Shown in pieces: positions 1 to 11,735 of a stretch of 64,000 bases of DNA. A program made the position numbers and the translations under genes. Source of the DNA: Dysidea avara. Lineage: Eukaryota; Porifera; Demospongiae; Dictyoceratida; Dysideidae. Location: the NCBI RefSeq assembly GCF_963678975.1, contig NC_089276.1:22117059-22181058 (forward strand), read 5' to 3'. The number at the start of each line of letters is the position of its first letter. Position 1 is the stretch's first letter. The notes under the pieces were generated by a model. The model did not search any database. It was given only the letters and a program-made list of their open reading frames with translations, and was not told the origin of the DNA.

Positions 1-846
1 TATCATTTGCAATAGGCCCCAGCTGTATTATGTTCATGCTTAATATATTATTTGAAAACCATAATTATATACAGTGTCGTGTGTGTGTATGTTACAATTA
101 TTATGTTTGTTACTATAATAATACAATATATTAGGGCTGGGCAATATAACAGTACTGTTGTATTGTTAGTTTTTGATACTGCCTTTTTTTTAAATACTAC
201 CACACCATGTAGGTATTATGGTTTCCCTAGGGCATGTTTATCGTATTGGGTATTTGGTGCTTTTATTGATTTAAATGACTATTGCTTTGATACTGCGATA
301 TTTAGTAATAATGTCATAATTTTTACAAAGGGTACACTGTTTGCTGCTATTTTTCAATATTGCCAATCATTGGGGCAATCAACTGCATACACACTTGATG
401 ATGCATGTGTAGCTATTTAAATGTGGAAATACTGTCAACATCACACTAACAGATGTACATGAATTTTTTTTATATGTTGTGTTAACAACACAACAGGATG
501 CAAAACCAGGAGGTTTATGTGTCATTCTCAGCCCAAATTCATTAAAACTGCTACATCTCTCTTAACAGAATATTATTGTATAATATTTACACTTCTCCTG
601 TATATTATGTTTTGTTAACTCTGCCGACTATTGCATATGACATTATGCGAAAATTATTTGTATCAATCTCTAGGCCTGGTGATCCAGAACGTTATACTAC
701 AAAATAAACAACGTTCCACTACTTCCCCCATATAAGAATCAAGTTAATCAACCACTTTCCCAAAAAATCCTAACAATGAAGGTATTCCTACTATGCACAT
801 AATAAAATCACCCTTAAACTGGATTTCTCCACACTGACCACTTGTA
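1..846. other. AT-rich non-coding flank with a possible hAT-like terminus
   Basis: No gene is recognisable. A 122-residue open frame at 52-420 is T-rich and hydrophobic with no familiar motif, so it is treated as chance. At 132 the sequence TAGGGCTGGGCAATAT resembles the end of hAT-type MITEs; a comparable end (TAGTGCTGGGCGGTATT on the minus strand) closes the element at 58045-58482. No matching second end was found here. Confidence 0.3.
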
Positions 847-1335
847 CTAACATTCCTCATATTTTGTAAATGCTGTCCACATTAACAACCGAAGTTGAAA
901 GGTTGGTGGAAAATTTGTATTTTTATAATGATATGTGGTTATAATGATTTTCCAAGATAAATCAGTTGATGAAATGACACCGAGGTCACGGTGGGTACTA
1001 CTAGTTTTGATTATAGTGTCGTCTATGAAATGTGATGTGGGGAATTTTGTATTAAATGATAGATGTATAAACTTACTGGTGATAAAAAATTGGTTCCAAT
1101 CTCTAGACCAGTTAGCCATTGAATCAAGGTCTTGTTGAAGTTGTATGGAGTCTAGATGTTCAAGAATTTGTTTAAAGCATTTTGTGTCATCTGCAAAAGA
1201 GAGCATTAGAGCACAGAAACCCTCTGTCATCCATAATGACTGGATTGATTGCAAGGGTACGTTTTTCTTGTATTGTTCTTTCATTTTGTAATGGGTGTAC
1301 CATACTTTTCTTTGGGTATTGATGCATTCAGACAA
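847..1335 (-). pseudogene. CR1/L2-type LINE reverse transcriptase fragment
   Basis: This is a remnant of the reverse transcriptase domain of a non-LTR retrotransposon. The 162-residue minus-strand frame contains LSFADDTKCF, the FADD form of the catalytic (Y/F)xDD box. It is followed by LDSIQLQQDLDSM and W, then HRDLGVISSTDLSW, which matches the conserved LGV block after the palm in CR1, L2 and Jockey-like LINEs. Upstream palm and fingers and the normal downstream thumb are missing or unrecognisable, and the tail (from about residue 135) loses similarity. It is a dead 5'-truncated copy. Exact clade assignment is inference; the RT identity is secure. Confidence 0.85.
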
Positions 1336-1439
1336 GAAATTTGTTTTATGATGTCTGGTGCCATTCTATCTTTTGATGCAGTGTGCTCATGTTCAATTAC
1401 GTTATAAGAAGGTAAACATAATATACAAGGAAGAATTAA

Positions 1440-1625
1440 TTGGAGTTGGGATATAAAAAGTTATGAAACAAGTGAGGTCACTTGGACCTGCAGGTACACT
1501 AGTGACCATTTGATCATCACTTTAATTTGGTTATACTGTATAGCTACATAATACATGTACTATATAGTATAGCTGCAGGTCTAGGTGACCTCCCTTACTG
1601 ATTAGAAATTCATAACTTCTCTGTA
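1440..1625. mobile_element. Degenerate copy of palindromic MITE family A
   Basis: Two inverted arms surround an AT-rich centre: GAAACAAGTGAGGTCACTTG near 1463 pairs with AGGTGACCTCCCTTACTGAT near 1581. The arm follows the consensus seen in the better copies at 36910-37110, 38060-38295 and 52950-53265 (a GAAACAAGGGAGGTNNCCTA core, then ATATACTAGTGGACAT). No coding capacity. The ends are too decayed to define a target duplication. Confidence 0.6.
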
Positions 1626-3641
1626 TTTGAAAATGGTGGGAGTTATACACTCTAACTACTAATTCATGTTGAGAAAAGCTATTTCAATGGGTAAAATTGT
1701 TCACAAGATTTTTTATGCTTGTGGAATTACACACATGTATCTTATAGAACATTACAATATAATATTATATACATATAAAAAAATATAGGTAAACCAGATG
1801 CAGTCATCTAGTAAAGTCTACACTAATATATTTTATACATTTCCTGCATCCAGCTTTATTTGTAGTGCAGATGGGTCATACATTATAACCCTATAATGTA
1901 TTGCGAGGTACTGGCATGAGTGATTACTGAACCAAACATAGAATTTACATTGATATTTGAGTGAAATTTGTTCACTAGCAATTGAATGATATCAAAGTGA
2001 GTTTGCAACAAGGCAATAGCCACTAAATAAAGTAATGTGCATGCTATTGTTTACATAAGTCACAAATTGGTGTGAAAATGGTCTGTATCTCTTATCCACT
2101 TTTAGTAATCATGATAGCTCTACCATCATTACTCATACGTATACTCTGTGATGTCTCCTTCACCATTAAGTGGACCAGAAGATGATATGTTTCTATGGAA
2201 CAACAAAGCATTGGGCTAGACCATTAGGAAGCAGTAAGCGTGTGCTGTTCTGTCTTCTCAACATCACTTGTGCAGTTTTGTGTCATGCTGGAGAGGAACT
2301 TCACTGTCAATATGTGTGTTTCCTTCTAAATTCACTACCATGGACCAGGTAGCAGACAGCTAGAGTCAAGAGTTATCTTTTCTTTTTTTTCTTTTTTGAA
2401 CTGTTACAGCCCACTAATCCTCTGATTACTTTAGTTGTGAACATTACTTACTTGTTCATGGTTTATTATAAACCTAATGACTTACCCCACTTCCTTTAAG
2501 TACACATTGATTGTGAATAATAGTGTATTACCTTGAATCATTATTATAGTTCTAATGTATAGTATTTCAACATAGCAATGGTATAGTGCAGTGGCATAAT
2601 TATATACAAGTTTTGTTCAATCTATAATATGTACATACACAAAAAACTGAAAACTTCTGACCATTTCTCCATCATACTACATACTCACCAGTCCTTGAGT
2701 ATGTTTCGTGTTCAAATAAAGTGCTCATCTGATTACTTTAGCATTTGTATATCATGTGCTTTCACAGTGTGCTGAAGACCATGGTGTAGAGAAAATTTGA
2801 GCTACTGTACGTTCCATTGAAAAATGCAGACAAACTGTTCAATTAGTCGAGTGTTTGATTTACAATTGTATGTTTGAATCCAGCTCTGGTAGCGATGTAC
2901 CTTTTTGTACACACTGTTTACAACTTTATACTTTAGAATGTAGGGGTTTTTAATTGTAAATGTAATTACAAATACTTTTGTCCTTCGTGAGAGAAGTTTG
3001 AGCTGAATTTGCAAACCATAAGTCAAAATGTTCAGGTGTAGCAAGGCCTGAATTGCATGCGAGTGTTATAGTTAGGTAATGGGTATGAATCCTAACCTAT
3101 TATGTTATAACTTATGCCATGCTCAATGTTCACAATTCTAGCCTATCTCATTATTCCTCAGTTCCCGTATTTTGCTACTTTCTGGAATAATAACTTTATT
3201 AAGTTTATAATTATGAACAACTACAAAGTGTACGTAAACCTGAGAGTTTGTAATGGATCTCATTAGCACTCTAACAAAACAGTTGTGTGTTATTAAGGAC
3301 TTTAAGGTATCTGACTGCTCTATTAGGGTGTTATGAGAGTATATCAATCTTACATACCTGTCTGCTCACCACCATCCATTGGTTGCTTTTCATGTGCTTT
3401 CCATTCGGAATTTGTAGTATGATTGACAACCAACATACAAAACCCTGTGCTAGTGATATACTTACTTCATTTGAATTCATTCAAACTGAGCAATTCAGAC
3501 AATGTAAACGATTAGAATCAATGAAAATCATTATTGGAGTTTGTGTGAGTGTGCACATGTGTGTAATCCTACCCTGCACTGACTTATAGCACATGCGCAT
3601 TAGTAGTGCACAGGTATCCCATGTGCTGCTTGGTATCCAGA
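1626..3641. other. Non-coding region with one possible tRNA-derived SINE remnant
   Basis: No gene is recognised; open frames are short and lack motifs. Around 2830-2900 a stretch has an A-box-like segment and a B-box-like GTTTGAATCCAG (near 2872), the layout of a tRNA-derived SINE promoter, but no tail or target duplication is evident. A poly-T run lies at about 2382-2397. The rest is unassigned. Confidence 0.35.
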
Positions 3642-4448
<807 letters not shown>

Positions 4449-6295
4449 CTACTGGTGATAATTAGTTTTTTCCTTGACATAAACTTGTAGGTATTGTCCA
4501 GTGCCATCCTCATCCACAAACTGTGTATAAAACACTTCACTGATCTACACAAGAGATACCGTGAACAGTATACATTACATATAGCTATAGTTAATGGACC
4601 TTGTTGTAATGATTGTCTGTTAGAAATTGCTCCAGCATCTATGTAGTAGTCATAGTACAACATAATCTACCAATTACAATCTTGTATCATGGTCTTCTTA
4701 CTGGTTTGAGAGAGTTGTACAACACCAAATGAGTAGGCAAGTCTTCAGGACTGGGGTACTGGCTGTTCAACCACTGATGAGGATTATTGTGAAACTGTTC
4801 TAGTTCATTATTCTTTTCACTAAGCAGACTGTCCATACTATACATGACTATATTGAGGGTATACTTACAATGGCCAGCAGGTGAGCATTCTCATTGAAAC
4901 ATTTCTGTGGATGTGACTGAAATAGTGAAACAATGTGCATATAGAAACATTATGGTTTTGTATAACCACCTGTCATATATACCATCACCAAAATGATGGA
5001 AAGTACCTGTAGTAAGGTGTTGAATAACATGGAGTTAGAAACAAGATGGACGGACTAGGGTGGTTGTCGATAGCCTATAAACACAAATTCGATAGTGACA
5101 TTACTACAATTGGTTTACTAGTCTAAGTTCATCCATCACAGTCAACGATCCTCTGTGATGTACCAATGAGAAATACAGAGCCATAGGAATATTGCTAGCT
5201 AGAACTAACACTACCAAACACCTGTAGACTGTGACATCATATCACACAAGCAATTCATTAAATAATTAGAATTACCAGTATGTTTGTGTCTATTCCATAA
5301 GGAGTTCAAGTGGTATCCTGTTACAACAAACAAGTCACTATAGCTAGTGATGATAATTACATAGTTGCTATAGACCTACCAGCATAAATGCAGGCAAATG
5401 GTACTACAGGGAAAATGTATCTTAGTTCCTTATGTCGTAACATACTAAAGTAACACAATCACATGTAAAGACAGAACAGAGCTAGTCACGCCAACCTGTG
5501 GATCATGATGTACCAGAGACTCACAAAATAGAGCGCTTTGTGGTTGGTGACCTTCAATCCACCAATCAGAAAAGATGGCAGCAAACTAAACAATATAACT
5601 GGAACACCTTCACTTAAATACCTGGAGGTTGAATAAAACAAAATACATGTGTCAGATGATCATACAGCATGCACTTATAAAGATAGTTAACCTACTACTA
5701 TAGTGAATTACCAATGCCATGGTTGTGTCCCAAAGATGGCTGACTTTCCCTCCAAGACATTGAACAGTAAAAACCGGTATTGAACAAAGATCCACTACAA
5801 TAACATAATAATATTATATGGTGAATAATTTTACTGCTGCATTACCTTTGCATAGAAATATCTGTCAACTGCGGCTGACCAAAACATTGTACAGCAACTG
5901 ACAGACTTGCATAAAAGACAAAATAAAGCATGTCATAATACAGCCTAGCAAATGACATTAATACACACCCCACTACAGCAAGCTTCAGGAGACATTTTAG
6001 TTTTTCATTAGGTCTCAACCAGTGTAGATGAAGTACAATAACTGGGAGCCAGAACACAGTGGCTGTTGGGCGTATCATACAGGAAAGTGCTGCAATAACA
6101 ACTCCACTTGTAAAAGATCTATACATGTAAAATAATTGTTATTTCAATATACTATTGAAGAAGGTATGAATTATAGCTTCATTACCTGTGGTATAGTAAA
6201 TATATACTGATCACCCCTAATGTAGTCTCCAGTGAATTAGTAAGTGTTCGGACAACACAATAGAAAGTGAACCAGTTAGAAATGTTACACAAGAG
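4449..6295 (-). CDS. PIGB: GPI mannosyltransferase 3 (PIG-B), C-terminal 12 exons
   Basis: ER-membrane GT22 mannosyltransferase that adds the third mannose to the GPI anchor precursor from dolichol-phosphate-mannose. Minus-strand exons, read from splice signals and frame: 6295-6186, 6118-5965, 5905-5846, 5794-5712, 5621-5496, 5444-5380, 5317-5276, 5228-5119, 5074-5007, 4916-4869, 4828-4702, 4544-4449 (TAG stop). All joins keep frame with GT..AG introns of 40-157 bp. Family blocks appear in order: NWFTFYCVVRTLTNSLET, MIRPTA..WLP, AVDRYFYAKW, FNVLEG..GTQPWHWY, SEGVPVIL, the GT22 box LRHKELRYIFPVVPF, LVHHRGSLTVM, the PIG-B-specific PCYSTPYY/SHIH, and VFYTQFVDEDG..VYVKEK. About 362 residues are covered; human PIGB is about 550. 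Roughly 190 N-terminal residues, including the DE-containing luminal loop, were not found in the 3 kb upstream, which is full of transposons. The 4828 acceptor is the least certain; a site 9 nt earlier would make a 31-bp intron. Confidence 0.93.
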
Positions 6296-6349
6296 CTACA
6301 CAAGTTAAGGGTGTTACACTAGTTTTTTCAAGCACCTCCTTAAATGTAG

Positions 6350-6763
6350 CAATGGCGGATCCAGGATGGAGCATTTGGGGCAAATGCCCCCCCCCCCCCC
6401 CCCAATGTTGTGGAGGAGCCATACTTATTTTAATTAAAATACTAAAGCTAAAGACCAATTTATAACTCATGAAAGTATGCACCATTTATTACAATTTCAC
6501 CTGAAACCAAATTATCGTGCATATGTTGCTGATGTTTAAGACCTTCATAGCATTTTAAACAGCTTTTAAGACTTCACAACCATCTTCAAAGGCCAAATGA
6601 ACAAAAATCAACAGTGAAACACTACTAAGAGGTGTATAAATTTTGCTGCTTCAAAAATACAGCAACTTGAGAGAATCTGGCTCTTCCCACAGAACCACCT
6701 ACAACTTAGCCTGTTTGTGCAGCATTGTGCCCCTCCCTTTGACAGCTCCTGGATCCACCCTTG
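6350..6763. mobile_element. Non-autonomous DNA transposon with CAATGGCGGATCCAGG ends
   Basis: Terminal inverted repeats CAATGGCGGATCCAGGA (6350) and TCCTGGATCCACCCTTG (ending 6763) bound 414 bp without coding capacity. They resemble hAT ends of the CAGTGGCGGATCCAGG type. TGTAG is present directly outside both ends (6345-6349 and 6764-6768); an 8-bp hAT duplication is not preserved. A C-run at 6387-6403 lies inside. It sits just upstream of the first detected PIGB exon, probably in an intron. Confidence 0.75.
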
Positions 6764-6804
6764 TGTAGTTATACCATACAAGTACAACAGGAATCAAAGA
6801 AATA

Positions 6805-7215
6805 CATTAGCAGAAATTCGGTCAAACTTGAACGCTCTATTAGAGAGTTTTATTATAGTAATTTTGTGGATTTCAGTTAATTGAAGGTAAACGATCATGC
6901 TACAGTAGCTTACTATACCAGGATCCATTAGAAGACTACAAAATGCACCATAAGTGGTAATAAATTCATTGGTGGTATGAATCACGTTAAGAAAATCTTC
7001 GGCGATAGGTATTTACCACACATGACCACGAATGTCGCCGAAAGCCATATGAACACGCTTAGCATTTCTAAGGATTTAATTAAGCAGACATACCATAATG
7101 AACCACCACTCAAGGATCCACTGTATACTGAAGTTAGATCTACAACTATACTGGAGATGCAAGTTGAATTACGACAAAACTCCCTAATAGAGTAGTCACC
7201 GCATTTCTGCTAATG
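6805..7215. mobile_element. Fold-back MITE with CATTAGCAGAAAT ends
   Basis: The left end CATTAGCAGAAATTCGG (6805) and right end CCGCATTTCTGCTAATG (to 7215) are inverted repeats extending about 60 bp inward. Both arms carry the recurrent TCTATTAG box (TCTATTAGAGAG near 6836 and CCTAATAGAG near 7184), followed by GTTTTRTYRT. The interior has a 72-residue frame (6977-7195) of no recognised family. Confidence 0.7.
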
Positions 7216-7325
7216 AGGTAATAAAAAGGGACCTAAAGATATACTAGTGGACATTTAATCCCTAATTCAGTCTATACCCATAACTGAAGTAGGGAATAAG
7301 GCACAAGTATATCTTTGGGTGTAGG

Positions 7326-8774
7326 CAGAGGCGTAGCTAAGGGGGGACAAGGGGGGGGCAAGGGGGGGCATTTGCCCCCCCATCACTAAATGATTTTTTT
7401 TTTTAAACCTTCGTCACAAGTTTACCAGTATTAAACTGACACGCAAATGACTGGAAATTATGTACACTACTACGCGGTATCACCAGGGGTTGCTAGTGAA
7501 TGCGCACATACAACATTCAACTCGCTCGTGAATCCACCGAACGAAAATATTAGAGACATACTTCTATATTTAGCCTAGATTACTCGCGTGATAGAACATT
7601 TTTGAATCTATAAAGAGTGACCCGCTTCTCCGCGGCAGGAGTCACAACTCACAAGTGACAAAGGAGACCAAATGACGCTACGAACCTACTGCCTACGAGA
7701 TGATAAAGTGTTAGCTAAATAAATGTACCAAGTTTATTTTATCGAGTCGATCACACTGGACCTTTGTACGTACGGCAGTGCAGTCTGTTTTTACTTTGTC
7801 AGTCAGTCAGTCAGCCGTCAGGTGGATCAGTCAAGCTTACAAGTTCTGCTAGCAAGACAGGTGGGATTTGGTGCAATACATGGCATTTGAATTTTGCCGA
7901 GTGAAGTGAGTGAATACGTCATTCTGTCAGCAGTGTGCTAGGACTGCAGCACAGGCTGTGGCTAACGTAAAGTAACCTGTATTTGCACTAAAGTATTAGC
8001 TCTACGGGACTGTGGATGAATTTGTTGGAGTACAGTTGTGGCACATGCGATGATGCTCGACGAATATAGCTACCTCGATTGGAAACAGTCAGTACTGAAA
8101 TAGTTACGTAGCTAGTTATTTCAGCTGTAATAATACAACACCGTATGTAGGGTTTCCACTCAAAATACAAAAGTGCTCATTTATATTATTTGTAGCGATT
8201 TTCACATAGGCCAACCTTTAAGATATAACAAACAAGTGTTAATTTGTTGTTAAAATATCTTTAGCGCTTGGTAACAGCGTAGTTTTAGAATGCGTAAATG
8301 CTCAAAAAGTGGTCACGTGACCAAAGATCTCAATAGTTCGAGTTGCACACTTTGTGCATGCTACGGAACTACAAGATGTAGAAAATGTCACTGAGGTAAG
8401 AAACATGACAATTGTGTCCTAGTTCACCCTATGAACTGGCTTTAGCCATAATTATTGTTTGAATATCGCCTATTGAATTGCTGGTCACGTGACCACTTTT
8501 TGAGTATTTACGCATGCTAAAAGCTAAACTAATACCAAGTGCTAAAGCATTTTAACAACAAAAAATGGTTGTTTGTTATATCTTAAAGGTCAGCCTGTGT
8601 GAAAACCGCCAAAAACAACAAAAAGAGACACTTTCATATTTTGAGTTGGAAACCCTACCGTATGTTGGCTAGCCCACCATTGGGTCATTAGCCTTTTTTG
8701 CAATCATGAATGATTCTGAGTGTTTCGTGGGGGCAGCCTGCCCCTCCATCACCTTCTGGCTAGCTACGCCCCTG
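7326..8774. mobile_element. Non-autonomous hAT element, perfect 8-bp TSD
   Basis: Ends CAGAGGCGTAGCTAAGG (7326) and TAGCTACGCCCCTG (to 8774) are inverted repeats of the CAGGGGCGTAGC hAT type. The target site duplication GGTGTAGG is perfect at 7318-7325 and 8775-8782. Subterminal G-rich and C-rich blocks (7340-7382 and about 8728-8748) follow the ends. No transposase is seen in 1449 bp; about 510 bp of the interior is itself another insertion (8148-8657). CAGT repeats occur at 7799-7814. Confidence 0.92.
8148..8657. mobile_element. Fold-back MITE nested in the hAT element
   Basis: Inverted termini TAGGGTTTCC (8148-8157) and GGAAACCCTA (8648-8657) extend into arms of nearly 200 bp that include AAATGCTCAAAAAGTGGTCA and its return near 8483. 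The flanks CCGTATG (8141-8147 and 8658-8664) form a 7-bp target duplication. No coding capacity. This is the innermost of three nested elements. Confidence 0.9.
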
Positions 8775-9062
8775 GGTGTAGGTGACCTCTCCTGTTACTT
8801 TGATCCCTTATAGCATGTACAAGTTGAGCTGGATTCTGAAAAACAGCTAAAAATGAAATGTGGATTTTTTCTCAAGAGAATTGACATTTCAGCCAACCAG
8901 ATGATTAGTGGTAACAATAAAATTGTCAACAACAGACATGTATGGTTTGGCTCCACTGCAAGTTCAGGAAATGGTTGTAATGGACACTACACTTTTATGG
9001 TTTCCCCATAGGAAATGGATACGTGTATATTACCGCTATCCCTAACCTATAATTAATAACAC

Positions 9063-9108
9063 AAACAGGAAACAAGCGCGAAGCGCGTCGAGCGCTTGTT
9101 TCCTGTTT
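9063..9108. repeat. Perfect 17-bp inverted repeat with GC-rich 12-nt loop
   Basis: Arms AAACAGGAAACAAGCGC (9063-9079) and its exact complement (9092-9108) flank a loop that is itself rich in GCGC. It would form a strong hairpin. It may be the centre or end of an unrecognised element; no larger symmetric structure was seen around it. Confidence 0.85.
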
Positions 9109-9848
9109 TGTTCTCATGCGATATTGGAATTATAAAAATATAACTCCAATTTTCTAATCGCCCAATGGCAGGTTTATAGACACATGTGATTTAGCAAATA
9201 TTTCTATATATTTCAAAATATTTAAGTCAACTTTAAATCTTCGGGGGGCGAATTCTACTAATACAGAGATTAATCACGTGAGATACGAAGGTGGCTGTGA
9301 TCTATTCCTCTGGAAGCACTTCGTTTACTAATTCAGTGAGAAGGAACCAATGTACTTTACTGATGCCTTGTTCCTCGCTACCTACTCGATATTTAGTTTT
9401 GAGATTGTAGCTTGCAATTGTTCTCAGGCGTGAGCCGGCAGGTCAATTCAGCCGGTTGGCTGGCCATGATCATGTGGTGTGCAAGGATCTATGATGGTTC
9501 TAAGTCTCTCACTCTTCAACCAAGGAAGAGGGTCTCAATATTGTTGTTGGTTTAGTTAGACATAAGGTGGTCTGCAAGCTGCTAGCCATGCAAGTGTGGG
9601 TTTAGGCTAAGATGAGACTTATACCAATTAATTTCCGTCAGTGAATTTCGAAGGTGATTAGACTGAAGGCCTTTATTAACTCGGGCTTGATGGACTGCCC
9701 TTGCCTACTACCCCCAGACTGAAGACCTGGCCTCAATCAGTGAAAATGATGTGAAGAAACTTGGGTTTGAATGTTACACCGTAGGGTTAGACTTGGAATT
9801 TGGCATCCTTCTGCATGCATGAGTATTCCACTTGACTTTCAGTAATCC
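9109..9848. other. Unassigned sequence before a LINE fragment
   Basis: No frame, tRNA or terminal repeat was recognised in this 740-bp stretch. The distal part may be decayed 5' sequence of the LINE whose RT begins at 9849, but no motif supports this. Confidence 0.3.
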
Positions 9849-10037
9849 TTTGACAGTGGTTTCCTACCAGATGACTGGAAGAAAGCCAATGTAATTGAAA
9901 AAAATCTAAACCACGAACCAGTAAGCTTGAAATCTGTTATGATAAAAGTTATTGCATTTATTGTACGAGATGCACTTGATCACTTACTAAGTAGCAAATT
10001 TAATTCAGAACACCAACGTGGATTTATGCCAAAGTGA
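9849..10037 (+). pseudogene. CR1/L2-type LINE reverse transcriptase fragment (RT fingers)
   Basis: A 62-codon plus-strand frame ends at a TGA at 10035. It starts FDSGFLPDDWKKANV, the RT entry block of CR1/L2-type LINEs. It continues with EPVSLKSV (family form YRPVSLTS), the helix FIVRDALDHLLSS, and SEHQRGFMP, the conserved SEHQHGF block. A small internal deletion has removed the usual PIYKKG..YR segment. The catalytic palm does not follow in frame, so it is a dead fragment. It is too short to stand out by length alone but the motif order is diagnostic. Confidence 0.85.
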
Positions 10038-10143
10038 TTAATGTTACAGTAGCACACTTTTCGGTAACGAATGATTGTTATCTCTTCAGACTTAAGAACA
10101 ACTACTGTATTAATCAGTTGATGTCATTCACTAGGTGTGACTG

Positions 10144-10627
10144 TTTTTAGGTCAAACTGCAAGTATGCACCCAGTATATAAGGAAATCTGTATGGAATCA
10201 TGTTTAACTGGCAGAACTATGGCTGTGTGTATAATATTGTTAAAATGACCCTGGGCTTCCTGAGATTCCATAAAGTTAAACCTCTACTGTGTATACGTAA
10301 CTTTTATGTCAGTGATCATCCTAAGTCCTTGTAGGTTAGGCAATCCTAAGGCTGCAGCACATGTTGTTGTCAGACCTTCAGTGCGTTTTTAGGTCAAACT
10401 GCAAGTATGCACCCAGTATATAAGGAAATCTGTATGGAATCATGTTTAACTGGCAGAACTATGGCTGTGTGTATAATATTGTTAAAATGACCCTGGGCTT
10501 CCTGAGATTCCATAAAGTTAAACCTCTACTGTGTAACTTTTATGTCAGTGATCATCCTAAGTCCTTGTAGGTTAGGCAATCCTAAGGCTGCAGCACATGT
10601 TGTTGTCAGACCTTCAGTGCTGGTCAC
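10144..10627. repeat. 242-bp tandem duplication, probably LINE/SINE 3' sequence
   Basis: Two copies start at TTTTTAGGTCAAACTGC (10144 and 10386) and run to TCAGACCTTCAGTGC. They are almost identical; copy one carries six extra bases (ATACGT region near 10298). The second copy is followed by (TAA)n at about 10640-10656, a microsatellite tail typical of CR1/L2 3' ends. A related end (CAGACCTTCAGCACTTGTGC then TAAA repeats) lies at 30290-30350. Confidence 0.85.
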
Positions 10628-10866
10628 TGTAAAGTGCTAATAATAATAATAATAAAATCCTTCATAATTTATGTGATGGTTTTAGTCCAAAAAACTACAA
10701 GTTTAAGTGGTGGATCTAGGATTTTTAAAAGAGGGTTTCTGAAGCTAGTATAGCTGAATAAGGCATGTGATGACATTTCTCTGGAAATTTTGAGATTTTA
10801 GAAGCTCTGAGATCAGATTTTAGGCTATTTTTAGTTACCAATTACCATTGCTTTAAACCGTAAATA

Positions 10867-10887
10867 CTATATATATATATATATATA
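10867..10887. repeat. Short (AT)n microsatellite
   Basis: About ten AT dinucleotides. Two copies of TCTATTAGAG (10926 and 10951), part of a recurrent motif described in the findings, follow shortly downstream. The surrounding 10.66-11.5 kb holds no recognised gene. Confidence 0.9.
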
Positions 10888-11554
10888 GGGCAAATATGGT
10901 GACTACAGGCTATAGCTTTGATTGCTCTATTAGAGTAGTTACATGACTGCTCTATTAGAGTATCTCGATTGTTTTTAATGCAGTGGGAAATGAAAGGTAA
11001 AGTGTTGTTGAGGGTGTACGTAATAGCTATAAATGGTGTTAGTGAAGTGCAACTGCATGCACGCTACTGAAATACAGTGGTATATAGTTGTTTGCTATTA
11101 CAAATATTCAGTACAACAATGTTTATGTATTTAGACAGCCACTGAGCTAAATTTAAAAAGGGGTTTCTGTTGAAACCCCGGAAACCCATCTAGTTATGCC
11201 ACTGAGTTTGATAATTTCATAACTTAACTGATAGATTTGAACAAGTGTGTGACGGGTGGAGTAATAATTTGTTTTGGTGAGATGTATTATTCATTCTAAA
11301 ATCATAATATTTGTGTACTAATGCAGTGTGGTATTTTTAAAAACTAACATTTTACTAGCTTTACACTGGTGTGTTAGTATAAAGTCACAACTGCACTGAT
11401 AGAACATTGCAGGTGTAGGTTTTGTTGTCACGCTGAAGGGGAATCTAGCTGCAGACAAGAAGCTTATCAAGTTTTATAGCTATACCGGCAGTAGTTTGCT
11501 ATAACGGGTTTGTACAGCTGTACATCGAGTATATGGCTTTCTCCTATATAATGT

Positions 11555-11735
11555 TTAGCTACACCTTGCATGTTGACTGGTGCTCCTATAGCTACATACA
11601 CTTTGCATGTTGAGTGGTTGCTATATTACTCCATAGTTATAGCTTACATGTTGAATGGTCATCATTGCTCCCTACAGCTACATATACTTTGAATGTTGAC
11701 TGACCACTATTGCTCTCTATAGCTTTATTATTGTT
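11555..11735. repeat. Diverged outlying copies of the 39-bp minisatellite
   Basis: Four to five imperfect copies of CTACACCTTGCATGTTGACTG spacing (near 11558, 11604, 11640, 11684) end just before a retroelement tail. The array resumes at about 12346, so one older array was probably split by the retroelement insertion. Confidence 0.75.

Larger units (their letters stand above)
7221..8812. mobile_element. Palindromic MITE family A copy split by a hAT insertion
   Basis: Left part 7221-7325 carries the family A core ATATACTAGTGGACAT, the TCCCTAATTC centre and the return arm ending at TTGGGTGTAGG. The missing end of that arm resumes at 8775 with GGTGTAGGTGACCTCTCC and runs to about 8812. The interruption is the 1449-bp hAT element at 7326-8774. 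Removal of one GGTGTAGG copy restores the arm, so the order of insertion is unambiguous. Confidence 0.85.

Noticed and set aside
6794..7195. N-terminal exons of PIGB
   Set aside because: Neither frame shows the DEYWQ-type luminal loop or other PIG-B motifs; the segment is a fold-back element with CATTAGCAGAAAT ends.
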